A stretch of DNA of 30,303 nt from a virus: IMG/VR virus record IMGVR_UViG_3300032282_002891, positions 1 through 30,303 of that record; one strand, 5' to 3'. The notes under the pieces are model-generated. The model was not told where the DNA came from. It worked only from the letters and a program-made list of their open reading frames with translations, and made no database searches. Below, piece by piece: positions 15,847 through 21,726 of this stretch. Position 1 is the first letter of the stretch. Each line of letters begins with the position of its first letter. Made by a program: the position numbers and the translations under genes.

Positions 15847-15904
15847 CCTCCCTCCTATCTTCCGATTGCTACAATTTGGAACATAAAATTTAAATAGGGG
15901 AGGG
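15847..15904 (+). promoter_or_regulatory. Pyrimidine tract able to mask the downstream ribosome site
   Basis: CCTCCCTCCTAT (15847-15858) can pair with ATAGGGGAGGG (15894-15904), which is the ribosome site of the next gene. The core is six continuous G-C/A-T pairs (CCCTCC with GGAGGG) with flanking pairs across small bulges. This could keep the next gene untranslated until the structure opens. Confidence 0.5.
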
Positions 15905-15911
15905 AAGGATA

Positions 15912-16037
15912 GTGACAAAAGCAAAGTCAGACGACAAAAACCTTTTAACAAGTCTTATGCTACATGCGGTTTTATTATTGGCGGTTGTGTTTTATTTTCA
16001 ACCGATCAGCAAGTTTTTACACACATTCATGAAATAG
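15912..16037 (+). CDS. 41-residue single-span membrane protein
   Basis: GTG-started frame, MTKAKSDDKNLLTSLMLHAV and on to HTFMK: charged N-terminus, then one hydrophobic helix (about residues 16-30) and a short basic tail. A purine-rich ribosome site (GGGGAGGGAAGG) precedes it. It is the last gene before the terminator at 16050. Not recognised; a membrane-acting immunity or lysis-control peptide is possible. Confidence 0.55.
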   Translation: MTKAKSDDKNLLTSLMLHAVLLLAVVFYFQPISKFLHTFMK

Positions 16038-16049
16038 GTTTCACAAGAT

Positions 16050-16075
16050 AAGGACTCATTAAATGAGTCCTTTTT
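16050..16075 (+). terminator. Intrinsic terminator between convergent operons
   Basis: AAGGACTCA / TGAGTCCTT stem (16050-16058 with 16064-16072) with an AT loop, then TTTTT. It ends the plus-strand small-gene operon. The minus-strand rep stop codon lies in the loop; that side has no clear T run, so it is mainly a plus-strand terminator. Confidence 0.8.
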
Positions 16076-16793
16076 CGTATTCTCTAACCTTAAGACGCAC
16101 ACGTTCGACTTCCTCGCGATTTTTTGACCACTCCAATATGTCTTTTAATTTCTCATCATCAATATCAACTGGATCATTTTCAAAGCTAACCATTTTTACA
16201 TCCGGACGTTTTGATTTTTGTTTCGGTTCATTGGCGATCAACTTCTCGACATAGCTATAAAGGTTGTGAATTTTAGTTTTGTTGTGTAATATTTTTTGTT
16301 TGATTTTTTCTTTTTGTTCATCAGAAATTGTAAAAGATGAAAGACACTCATCTATCTCTTTTAAATCTCTTTTAATCTCTTTAAGATCTTTTAAATCTTT
16401 TAAATCTTTATAGGGTATCTCACAGATACTAGGGTGGTCTCCCACAGATACTAGGGGTGGTATCTCACAGATACTAGGGTGGTCTCCCACAGATACTAGG
16501 TTATATGTATTTGTTGCATTCATAATTTTACGTTCAGCAGTAACAGTTAAGTTTGTTTTTTTGATTAAAAGACCTTTTTCCTCAAGTCCTTGAACAGCTC
16601 GAATTGCTGTCAAACGTGACATGCTGCCATTTTCAGCAATCGTTTTATAACTAGGGAACGCAGAGTTATCTCTAGGATTGCAAAACGAACGAATCACAAC
16701 GTATGCCATTTTTTCATAAATCGTCAAACCTTTAATTGTTAAAATTTCAACCGGTACAATAAATGCGTTTAAATCTGAATTTAACTTGTCCAT
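16059..16793 (-). CDS. Plasmid replication initiator (RepN-like, HTH_36 type)
   Basis: Likely starts plasmid-mode theta replication. Residues about 20-100 form a winged HTH ('TIYEKMAYVVIRSF', 'FPSYKTIAENGSMSRLTAIRAVQGLEEKGLL') as in plasmid Rep and phage replisome organisers. A direct 15-residue repeat (LVSVGDHPSICEIPP, LVSVGDHPSICEIPY, about 98-128) and a KDLKDLKDLKEIKRD stretch are encoded by DNA that looks like an origin. The C-terminal part is charged and helical. At 244 residues it resembles Bacillus pLS32 RepN in having 22-bp iterons inside the gene (from memory). It is read toward the terminator; the ribosome site is AAGGGAG. Confidence 0.8.
   Translation of the reverse strand: MDKLNSDLNAFIVPVEILTIKGLTIYEKMAYVVIRSFCNPRDNSAFPSYKTIAENGSMSRLTAIRAVQGLEEKGLLIKKTNLTVTAERKIMNATNTYNLVSVGDHPSICEIPPLVSVGDHPSICEIPYKDLKDLKDLKEIKRDLKEIDECLSSFTISDEQKEKIKQKILHNKTKIHNLYSYVEKLIANEPKQKSKRPDVKMVSFENDPVDIDDEKLKDILEWSKNREEVERVRLKVREYEKGLI
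16355..16412. repeat. AT-rich 9-11-mers inside rep: candidate unwinding element
   Basis: Near-tandem CTCTTTTAAAT, CTCTTTTAAT, CTCTTTAAGAT, CTTTTAAAT, CTTTTAAAT, CTTTATAG units lie directly next to the iterons. Such AT-rich tandem blocks beside iterons are where plasmid origins melt. Confidence 0.65.
16421..16500. repeat. Four iterons (CACAGATACTAGG) inside rep: plasmid origin
   Basis: Exact 13-bp copies at 16421-16433, 16443-16455, 16466-16478 and 16488-16500, spaced 22, 23 and 22 bp (two helical turns), each followed or preceded by GTGG and a TCTC-like segment. The 45-bp double unit corresponds to the 15-residue repeat in the protein. With the adjoining AT-rich block this is a candidate replication origin. 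Confidence 0.8.
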
Positions 16794-16826
16794 AATATAA
16801 TTTGCTCCCTTTTTTTTAAACAGAAA

Positions 16827-16857
16827 AGACCTGTAATCCGCAGTGGGATACAGGTCT
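16827..16857 (-). terminator. Attenuator hairpin in the rep leader
   Basis: AGACCTGTA (16827-16835) pairs with TACAGGTCT (16849-16857). Read on the minus strand, the stem is followed by TTTTCTGTTT and then, about 35 nt on, the rep start. It has the form of a transcription attenuator, as in plasmids whose rep is controlled by antisense RNA. Confidence 0.65.
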
Positions 16858-16867
16858 CATTTTACAC

Positions 16868-16897
16868 TTGAAAACCAATCAGCTTATGTTGTACACT
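16868..16897 (+). promoter_or_regulatory. Putative promoter of a rep antisense RNA
   Basis: TTGAAA (16868-16873) and TACACT (16892-16897), spacing 18 bp. It faces against rep transcription and would make an RNA covering the rep leader. Both boxes are imperfect. Confidence 0.45.
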
Positions 16898-16903
16898 GAG
16901 GTA

Positions 16904-17008
16904 GTCAAAGTCTATTTTCAGAGTCCTGTTTCCCGAAGTCATCTTTCGGATCAAGCAGCTTCGGTCGCCAAACCGAGTACTTGTGAAACTAGGCTTTTTG
17001 TTTTTTTA
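16904..17008 (+). ncRNA. Putative countertranscript RNA controlling rep
   Basis: Non-coding stretch complementary to the rep leader, with hairpins CCGAA/TTCGG (16934-16949 region) and CAAG..CT(T)CGGT / ACCGAG..CTTG (16952-16983), and a T-rich tract TTTTTGTTTTTTT at 16995-17007. Location, structure and the attenuator on the opposite strand match antisense control of plasmid rep genes. No conserved family is recognised; transcription is inferred. Confidence 0.4.
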
Positions 17009-17021
17009 ATTTACATTGCTG

Positions 17022-17050
17022 ATTTTATACGTCAATTAAATAATAGTCAA
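17022..17050 (-). promoter_or_regulatory. rep promoter
   Basis: On the minus strand, TTGACT (17050-17045), 17-bp spacer, TAAAAT (17027-17022). Close to consensus. It gives a leader of about 220 nt before rep that contains the attenuator hairpin. Confidence 0.75.
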
Positions 17051-17055
17051 TTAGA

Positions 17056-17086
17056 AAATAGACAACCAATTAATGGTTGTCTATTT
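17056..17086 (-). terminator. Intrinsic terminator of the par operon
   Basis: Perfect 13-bp stem AAATAGACAACCA / TGGTTGTCTATTT with a 5-nt loop containing the stop codon of the RHH gene. On the minus strand it runs into TTTTC. It separates par transcription from rep. Confidence 0.8.
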
Positions 17087-17348
17087 CTTTGTCCAAATAC
17101 TCCAGGATTGCTTTATTAACTATTGTGTACATTTCTATTTCACTCTTATAAGACAAGTCTTTGAGTCGCTTATGTGTGGATCGCAGGAGCTGAAAGTTGA
17201 ATTGAATATACGTTTCTTCTTTTTTGATTTTTTCGCGTTCCTTTTCGGCTGCTTTTTGTTCTTTTGCGCGGATCCGATCAGCTTTGAAAACTTCCTTCGG
17301 TTTTACAACTTCTTTATTAATCATCCGGTTTACTAAATTATCTAACAC
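17070..17348 (-). CDS. Small ribbon-helix-helix partition partner (ParB/ParG-like)
   Basis: 92 residues: a flexible basic and coiled-coil N-terminal half (about 15-50, Lys/Glu/Arg rich), then a strand-helix-helix unit ('YIQFNFQLLRSTHKRLKDLS', 'EMYTIVNKAILEYLDKE') typical of RHH DNA binders. It overlaps the 3' end of parA by 11 bp, so it is translated with it. In type Ib systems such proteins bind tandem short repeats upstream of parA and stimulate ParA ATPase through the N-terminal arm. The 8-bp repeats at 18098-18126 are the probable site. Confidence 0.75.
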   Translation of the reverse strand: MLDNLVNRMINKEVVKPKEVFKADRIRAKEQKAAEKEREKIKKEETYIQFNFQLLRSTHKRLKDLSYKSEIEMYTIVNKAILEYLDKEIDNH

Positions 17349-18081
17349 GTCCGATCAACTCCTTTTCGAGTAAAATATATTGTCTTAATGCGTTTCGGTC
17401 TGATAGTCCTAAAATCGAAATACCTTCAGACGACATTCTTCTTAAACGGATCCGCTTGTAAATTGTAGCGTCAAATAGCAGATTTTTGAAAATCGTTTTA
17501 GCAGCCTCGAATACTTCTTGAGAATAATTATCCGTTTCAAACATCGCGACGACAATTCCGATCAACTTTAGGTGCGTGTTAATCTGTTTTACCTGTTCGA
17601 CTTTAGAAATAAATCTACCCATTGCATCAAGCGAAAACGGTTGTGATTGCATCATGCCGATTACGTGCGTAGAAGCAATTAATGACGTAAGTAAATGGTC
17701 TCCAAGTGAAGGAGGTGTATCGATCAATATATAATCGTAATCGCTTAAAACCGGTTCAAGCGTGTTTTTTAACAAGTAGTAATTGTCTGTACGAAAAAGC
17801 GCTAAATCTTCAACAGCAGGGAGCAGATGTAGGTGATGATTTTTAAGTTTTGTGTCGTAGATGTAATGTGCAGCGTTTTGTGATTCAATTGCGTGCAGCA
17901 CGTTAGCATGTTCAAATACGCTACTATCCTGGATTGATATCATCTGCGTGAGATTTGTCTGCATGTCCATATCAACAGCAAGGACTCGATAGGTGCGAGA
18001 AAGTAGCCAGGCTAATATTGCGGTGGTTGTCGTTTTTCCGACACCACCTTTTTGATTACCAATTGTTATAATTTTTGTCAT
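17338..18081 (-). CDS. parA: ParA-type partition ATPase
   Basis: Distributes plasmid copies at division. Deviant Walker A KGGVGKTT (residues 11-18), Walker A' 'VDMDMQTNLT' (36-45) and Walker B 'ILIDTPPS' (118-125, Asp121). At 247 residues with no N-terminal DNA-binding domain it is of the short type Ib/Soj-like class. First gene of the minus-strand par operon; the RHH gene follows with overlap. A partition ATPase in a phage genome without integrase strongly suggests a plasmid prophage state. Confidence 0.95.
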   Translation of the reverse strand: MTKIITIGNQKGGVGKTTTTAILAWLLSRTYRVLAVDMDMQTNLTQMISIQDSSVFEHANVLHAIESQNAAHYIYDTKLKNHHLHLLPAVEDLALFRTDNYYLLKNTLEPVLSDYDYILIDTPPSLGDHLLTSLIASTHVIGMMQSQPFSLDAMGRFISKVEQVKQINTHLKLIGIVVAMFETDNYSQEVFEAAKTIFKNLLFDATIYKRIRLRRMSSEGISILGLSDRNALRQYILLEKELIGRVR

Positions 18082-18097
18082 TTATCTAACAACCTTT

Positions 18098-18126
18098 CTA
18101 TTCGACTATTTAACTATTTTACTATT
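18098..18126. repeat. 8-bp phased repeats at the parA promoter: candidate centromere/operator
   Basis: CTATT cores at 18098, 18106, 18114 and 18122, exactly 8 bp apart; the octamers are TTTCTATT, CGACTATT, TAACTATT and TTACTATT. They span the parA transcription start on the minus strand, so a bound RHH protein would repress the operon and could nucleate the partition complex. Confidence 0.65.
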
Positions 18127-18145
18127 AATGTTTCACATTCTGCAA
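18116..18145 (-). promoter_or_regulatory. parA promoter
   Basis: On the minus strand, TTGCAG (18145-18140), 18-bp spacer, TAAAAT (18121-18116). The phased octamers overlap the -10 and start site. Confidence 0.6.
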
Positions 18146-18157
18146 GTTTTTATTATT

Positions 18158-18166
18158 TGATATAAT
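18158..18166 (+). promoter_or_regulatory. Early-region promoter with extended -10
   Basis: TGATATAAT is a perfect extended -10 (TGN-TATAAT), divergent from parA. No good -35 box at 17 bp. The transcription start would be near 18173, just ahead of a palindrome at 18193. Confidence 0.65.
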
Positions 18167-18403
18167 ATGACAAAATTCGACAAATACACCGATTGCGCAT
18201 GGTGCGCAAACGTGCTATTTTCAAATAAAAGTAAATTAATTTACAAAAGTTTACTCTATCGAAAATTGTTTGATTTTGAAATAAAAAGTGTAAAACTTTC
18301 AAAATTTGTTATTGTAATCGAAATTCAAGATGTTTATAGTATGAAAGTCAAATGTAATAAGTTGCAAAAAGTGGAAGTTATAGAGATAAGGGGAGAAAAA
18401 TGA
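18167..18403 (+). CDS. Doubtful 78-codon open frame before the XRE gene
   Basis: An open frame whose stop overlaps the XRE start (ATGA), which would suit a coupled gene. Against it: its ATG touches the -10 box, so the expected transcript starts downstream of it, and no ribosome site or recognised motif is seen. A shorter form from GTG 18212 is possible. If it is not a gene, 18082-18399 is a promoter region plus an AT-rich leader. Confidence 0.3.
   Translation: MTKFDKYTDCAWCANVLFSNKSKLIYKSLLYRKLFDFEIKSVKLSKFVIVIEIQDVYSMKVKCNKLQKVEVIEIRGEK
18193..18209. promoter_or_regulatory. Palindromic operator TTGCGCA-TGG-TGCGCAA
   Basis: Perfect 7-bp inverted repeat with a 3-bp centre, about 20-36 bp after the predicted early start site. 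Typical size for a dimeric HTH repressor. The adjacent XRE protein is the obvious candidate ligand (inference). Confidence 0.6.
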
Positions 18404-18621
18404 AACATCCGTTGAAAAATCTCAGAAAAGAATTTAATTTGACGCAGCAACAGGTTTGCAATCGAACAATGCTTAACATTCCATTATTGTCACGTTTTGA
18501 GCGAGGAGAGCAAATTCCAACATACCGGGAATCGAATTTACTTGGTCAAGTTTTTAAAATGGAATGGCATCAGATCATGGAATTATGCGAACGCTTTTAC
18601 GAACACCGTATTCTTTTCTAG
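18400..18621 (+). CDS. XRE-family helix-turn-helix regulator
   Basis: 73 residues, essentially one HTH_3 domain: 'LRKEFNLTQQQVCNRTMLN', 'PLLSRFERGEQIPTY', 'VFKMEWHQIMEL'. AAGGGGAG lies before the ATG. It has no dimerisation or cleavage domain, so it resembles a Cro-like or small repressor. Being the first clear gene of the early operon, it probably controls that operon through the palindrome at 18193. Confidence 0.85.
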   Translation: MKHPLKNLRKEFNLTQQQVCNRTMLNIPLLSRFERGEQIPTYRESNLLGQVFKMEWHQIMELCERFYEHRILF

Positions 18622-18676
18622 CAAAAAGACTGAATCTTAAGACTATGCAGACGTTTGCATAATAGGAGTTGTTAAT

Positions 18677-18829
18677 ATGTGGAAGCAATATCAACATCAA
18701 ATTCTGTATTATCAGCGCCAAATGATGAGTACAGCGGATTTGGCATCAAAAGAAATATACATATCGGTAATAAAAGATTTGCGTTGTTATCAACTAGAAA
18801 TTGAAAAGGAGTTTTCGAATGTCGGATGA
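18677..18829 (+). CDS. Small early protein, 50 residues
   Basis: MWKQYQHQILYYQRQMMS... a Gln/Tyr-rich helical protein of unknown function. TAGGAG lies 8 nt before the ATG, and its 3' end overlaps the next gene's start by 11 nt. Recognised as a gene by ribosome site and context only. Confidence 0.55.
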   Translation: MWKQYQHQILYYQRQMMSTADLASKEIYISVIKDLRCYQLEIEKEFSNVG

Positions 18830-18989
18830 GGTCATCGACTTTTTAGGCGAGATTTACGTTAACAATAACATTGGTCGTTTTCGTAAGATCACGTTTTATC
18901 AGTTTTTAGAAGCAGCAACGAAGGAACCGAAAACAATTGAAAATTTAATTAGACTGGAGCGATATTTTCTAAATGGAATTAACTATTAA
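18819..18989 (+). CDS. Small early protein, 56 residues
   Basis: MSDEVIDFLGEIYVNNNIGR... acidic then basic helical protein, not recognised. The ribosome site AAAGGAG (18806-18812) fixes ATG 18819; the frame also extends upstream. It overlaps the following gene by 17 nt. Confidence 0.6.
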   Translation: MSDEVIDFLGEIYVNNNIGRFRKITFYQFLEAATKEPKTIENLIRLERYFLNGINY

Positions 18990-19275
18990 AATCGATGCAC
19001 CGGATATTGTCGAGGCAATCAACAATTTGGCTCATTCTATTAATAACTTTTCGGCAACAGGCAATTGCGTGAGCGAGCTGATCGAGAAGTCTGTTGAAGT
19101 ACATAACAAGCCAACTGTCACATTGGAAGAAGTGCGCGGTCATTTAGCTGAGTTAGCTAAAACCGGTAAGCAAGCAGAGGTCAAAGAGCTTCTGAAGAAG
19201 TACAACGTCAGCCGGTTAACAGATATTCCACCGGATCGCCTCGAAGAAATTTGGGAAGATGCAAAAAGTTTATGA
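18973..19275 (+). CDS. Small early protein upstream of DUF2800 (Rrp5-like name in phages)
   Basis: 100 residues. The C-terminal half ('TLEEVRGHLAELAKTGKQAE', 'VSRLTDIPPDRLEEIWEDA') matches a small protein commonly found just before the DUF2800 gene in Bacillota phages and often labelled 'rRNA biogenesis protein rrp5' without experimental basis. Its ATGA overlap with the next gene suggests cooperation with the DUF2800/DUF2815 pair. Confidence 0.7.
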   Translation: MELTIKIDAPDIVEAINNLAHSINNFSATGNCVSELIEKSVEVHNKPTVTLEEVRGHLAELAKTGKQAEVKELLKKYNVSRLTDIPPDRLEEIWEDAKSL

Positions 19276-20408
19276 GCGTGCAGCACGCTGACCGCGCACA
19301 CGCATTATTAGGCGCAAGTAAAGCAAAACAATGGCTGATCTGCACTCCATCGGTTCGCCTGGAGGAACATTTCGAGGATAAAACATCTGAACACGCAGCA
19401 CTTGGAACATTGGCGCATGAATTGTCGGAGTTGATGATATCCGAACGACTCAATTTATTAAGTCGTTCAGAATTAAAAAGTCGCTATGATCGCATCGAAT
19501 CTGATTCGTTATGTTCAAGTGAACTAGTTATATATGTAAGTAGCTATGTAGATTACGTGATTGAACGAGTCAACGCAGCTTATCAGACATGTGCGGATGA
19601 GGTTGTACTACTTGAACAGCGCCTAGATTTTAGCGAGTGGGTGCGTGATGGGTTTGGCACTGGTGATGTTGTGATCATCACCGATCAGACGGTTGAGGTC
19701 ATCGATCTTAAATATGGAATAGGTGTACCGGTATCAGCGGTTGAGAATCCGCAGCTCAAGTTATACGGATTAGGAGCAATCAATGCGTTCGGTTCGTTAT
19801 ACGGATTTGACAACGTCAGATTGACAATCGTTCAGCCAAGACTCGATAGCATATCAACGTGGGAAATCATGGTCGATGACCTGCTCAAATGGGGCGATGA
19901 CTACGTTCATCCGAGAGCGCAACTAGCGTTTGAGGGGAAAGGTGAGTTTGTGCCGGGGAAGCATTGTCAATTCTGCAAAGCAAAAGCAGCGTGCCGAGCA
20001 AGAGCAGATCAGAATTTAGAATTAGCGAAATTGGATTTTAAGCCTCCTGGCTACTTGGAATTGCACGAGTTAACAGACGTTTTGAAGCAAGCGGATCTGC
20101 TTAAAACGTGGGTAAGTGACGTGCAAAAATACGCACTCGAAGCGATTTTAAACGGAAAAGCAATTGATGGTTTTAAGGTTGCGCCTGGTCGATCCAGTCG
20201 AAAATATAGCGATGAGCAAGTTGTCATGAGTACGCTATATGACATTGGTTATGCAACTGAAGAGATCTGTAAGCCTATTGAACTTGTCGGTATTGGCGAG
20301 TTAGAGAAGCGGATCGGTAAAAAGAAGCTAAACGAATACATTGGACATCTGTTTATTAAGACCGAAGGTAATCCGAAGTTAGCGGAAGTAAATAACGATT
20401 TTATATAA
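19272..20408 (+). CDS. DUF2800 protein, PD-(D/E)XK nuclease-like
   Basis: 378 residues. 'GTGDVVIITDQTVEVIDLKY' (about 134-153) has the D...D-x-K spacing of Cas4/RecB-type nucleases, and 'HCQFCKAKAACRARA' (about 235-250) supplies three of the Cys used for an iron-sulfur cluster; the N-terminal 'SASKAKQWLICTPS'-like start has a further Cys. It pairs with the ssDNA-binding protein that follows, as in many phages, so a role in DNA end processing or recombination is likely. It starts at ATG 19272 in an ATGA overlap. Confidence 0.85.
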   Translation: MSVQHADRAHALLGASKAKQWLICTPSVRLEEHFEDKTSEHAALGTLAHELSELMISERLNLLSRSELKSRYDRIESDSLCSSELVIYVSSYVDYVIERVNAAYQTCADEVVLLEQRLDFSEWVRDGFGTGDVVIITDQTVEVIDLKYGIGVPVSAVENPQLKLYGLGAINAFGSLYGFDNVRLTIVQPRLDSISTWEIMVDDLLKWGDDYVHPRAQLAFEGKGEFVPGKHCQFCKAKAACRARADQNLELAKLDFKPPGYLELHELTDVLKQADLLKTWVSDVQKYALEAILNGKAIDGFKVAPGRSSRKYSDEQVVMSTLYDIGYATEEICKPIELVGIGELEKRIGKKKLNEYIGHLFIKTEGNPKLAEVNNDFI

Positions 20409-20423
20409 AAGAGGAGTTTTGAC

Positions 20424-20948
20424 ATGACGAAAGTAGTTACCGGTAAAGTACGTTTTAGTTTTCCACATCTTTTTAGTCCGTCCGCGATGGAAGGACAAGC
20501 TCCTAAATATAGCGTGCAGATTCTTATTCCGAAGTCGGATAAAGAGACGATAGGCGCGATTCACGCAGCGGTCGAGCAAGCCAAGCAAGAGGGGATTGCT
20601 AAGTTTGGCGGCAAGATCCCGGCGATACTTAAAACTCCATTAAGAGATGGCGACCAGGAGAAACCGGATCGTGATGAGTACATTGGACACTACTTTTTAA
20701 GCGCTTCCTCGAAAACGCGACCTGGAGTCGTGGACAAGCACCGAAATATTATTAGCGACGAAACAGACGTATATGCAGGTTGCTTTGGCCGGGTGTCGCT
20801 CAACTTTTACGCATTTAACCAGTCCGGCAACAAGGGTGTTGCGTGCGGTTTGAATAACGTTCAAAAACTGGAAGACGGAGAGAGTTTTGGCGGCAAACCA
20901 TCAGCATTTGCAGACTTTGGTGATGAAGACGATGATTTTTTAAGTTAA
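20424..20948 (+). CDS. DUF2815 ssDNA-binding protein
   Basis: 174 residues with an OB-fold-like beta pattern ('VVTGKVRFSFPHLFSPS', 'YSVQILIPKSDKETI', 'VYAGCFGRVSLNFYAFN') and an acidic C-terminal tail ending EDDDFLS, like the partner-binding tail of single-strand binding proteins. AGAGGAG precedes the ATG. Acts with DUF2800 and the primase-helicase on replicating DNA. Confidence 0.88.
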   Translation: MTKVVTGKVRFSFPHLFSPSAMEGQAPKYSVQILIPKSDKETIGAIHAAVEQAKQEGIAKFGGKIPAILKTPLRDGDQEKPDRDEYIGHYFLSASSKTRPGVVDKHRNIISDETDVYAGCFGRVSLNFYAFNQSGNKGVACGLNNVQKLEDGESFGGKPSAFADFGDEDDDFLS

Positions 20949-20959
20949 TTATATAAAAG

Positions 20960-20986
20960 ACGAGGACGGTGGCCCTCGTTTTTTTT
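20960..20986 (+). terminator. Intrinsic terminator after DUF2815
   Basis: ACGAGG (20960-20965) pairs with CCTCGT (20974-20979), then a T run. It would lower expression of the downstream regulators relative to the SSB. Confidence 0.8.
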
Positions 20987-21005
20987 ATACCTTTGGAGGT
21001 CAAAA

Positions 21006-21434
21006 ATGCTCGTAACTCAGATGTGGATGGACATAATCAACTTTACTCGAGAACCGAAAAAACTTGAAGATATTGCAAATGAAATTGGTTATGACAACAA
21101 CCATATGTCCAGGATTCTCAACTATTTAATTGGTCGCGGCTGCATCGTACAAAAAGCATATTACTTTAAATCAATCAAACAAGATTATGTGATATCAACG
21201 CATAACAAGATTAAAGCAGAGTCAATGATATTAGGCGATCGAATCGAGATCCCACCAATTTTTGTTGATATTCCTTCATACGATATATGCGAACAAGTTA
21301 AAGCGCTTGTTAAGCAAAATGTCAGCAGATCTCAAATTGCGCGGCAGCTTAACATTAAAAAAACTCAAGTCTTATGGGCGGTGACGACAATTGCAGGACA
21401 AAAATGTTCGGATGAGGCTATTGGAAGTACATAA
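21006..21434 (+). CDS. Double HTH DNA-binding protein
   Basis: 142 residues. The N-terminal winged HTH ('PKKLEDIANEIGYDNNHMSR', 'ILNYLIGRGCIVQK', about 17-52) is followed by a second HTH near the C-terminus ('KQNVSRSQIARQLNIKKTQV', about 104-123). TTTGGAGGTC lies before the ATG. In related phages this interval usually holds a DNA polymerase gene; here it holds this and the next regulator-like gene. Role unknown. Confidence 0.7.
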   Translation: MLVTQMWMDIINFTREPKKLEDIANEIGYDNNHMSRILNYLIGRGCIVQKAYYFKSIKQDYVISTHNKIKAESMILGDRIEIPPIFVDIPSYDICEQVKALVKQNVSRSQIARQLNIKKTQVLWAVTTIAGQKCSDEAIGST

Positions 21435-21654
21435 GATTTTAATGGAGACAAAAGAAAATAACGCGATAACGGTAAAAAAAATCATTGAACGATTGAACCG
21501 ATCAATCCAATTATCTAAACCTTTTACAGATCGAAAAGCCATATATAAAGACGTAGAAGCAATGAATTACAGTATTTTATGTAGATGCGGGTCTGTTGTT
21601 AAAGGTGATTGCGCTGCATGTCCAATATGCGACAAACCGATTCATGCAGAATAA
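21412..21654 (+). CDS. DeoR-like HTH with C-terminal zinc ribbon
   Basis: 80 residues from ATG 21412 (TTG 21391 is an alternative). 'LLEVHKILMETKENNAITVK' and 'DRKAIYKDVEAMN' match the N-terminal HTH of DeoR/WYL regulators; it then ends with Cys-x-Cys ... Cys-x2-Cys-x2-Cys (LCRCGSV, CAACPICDKP), a zinc ribbon in place of a WYL domain. The ribosome site is weak, and the gene overlaps the previous one, so coupling is likely. Confidence 0.6.
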   Translation: MRLLEVHKILMETKENNAITVKKIIERLNRSIQLSKPFTDRKAIYKDVEAMNYSILCRCGSVVKGDCAACPICDKPIHAE

Positions 21655-21669
21655 CTAAAAAAGTGGTTA

Positions 21670-21684
21670 GTGCAAAATTTGCAC
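21670..21684. promoter_or_regulatory. Palindrome GTGCAAA-A-TTTGCAC
   Basis: Perfect 7-bp inverted repeat in the 72-bp gap before the next gene, extended by TGG...CCA arms. No T run follows directly. Either an operator for the neighbouring HTH proteins or an RNA hairpin. Confidence 0.5.
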
Positions 21685-21726
21685 ATACCAATTGAGTTTA
21701 ATTTTTTAATATAAAGGTGATGCGGA

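Noticed and set aside
16868-17119. Plus-strand open frame of 83 codons
   Set aside because: Crosses the rep promoter, hairpins and the par terminator; no ribosome site. Better explained as an antisense RNA region.
18129-18136. TGTTTCAC, half of the chromosomal parS consensus
   Set aside because: The other half is absent, and the partner protein is an RHH type, not a ParB with parS specificity.
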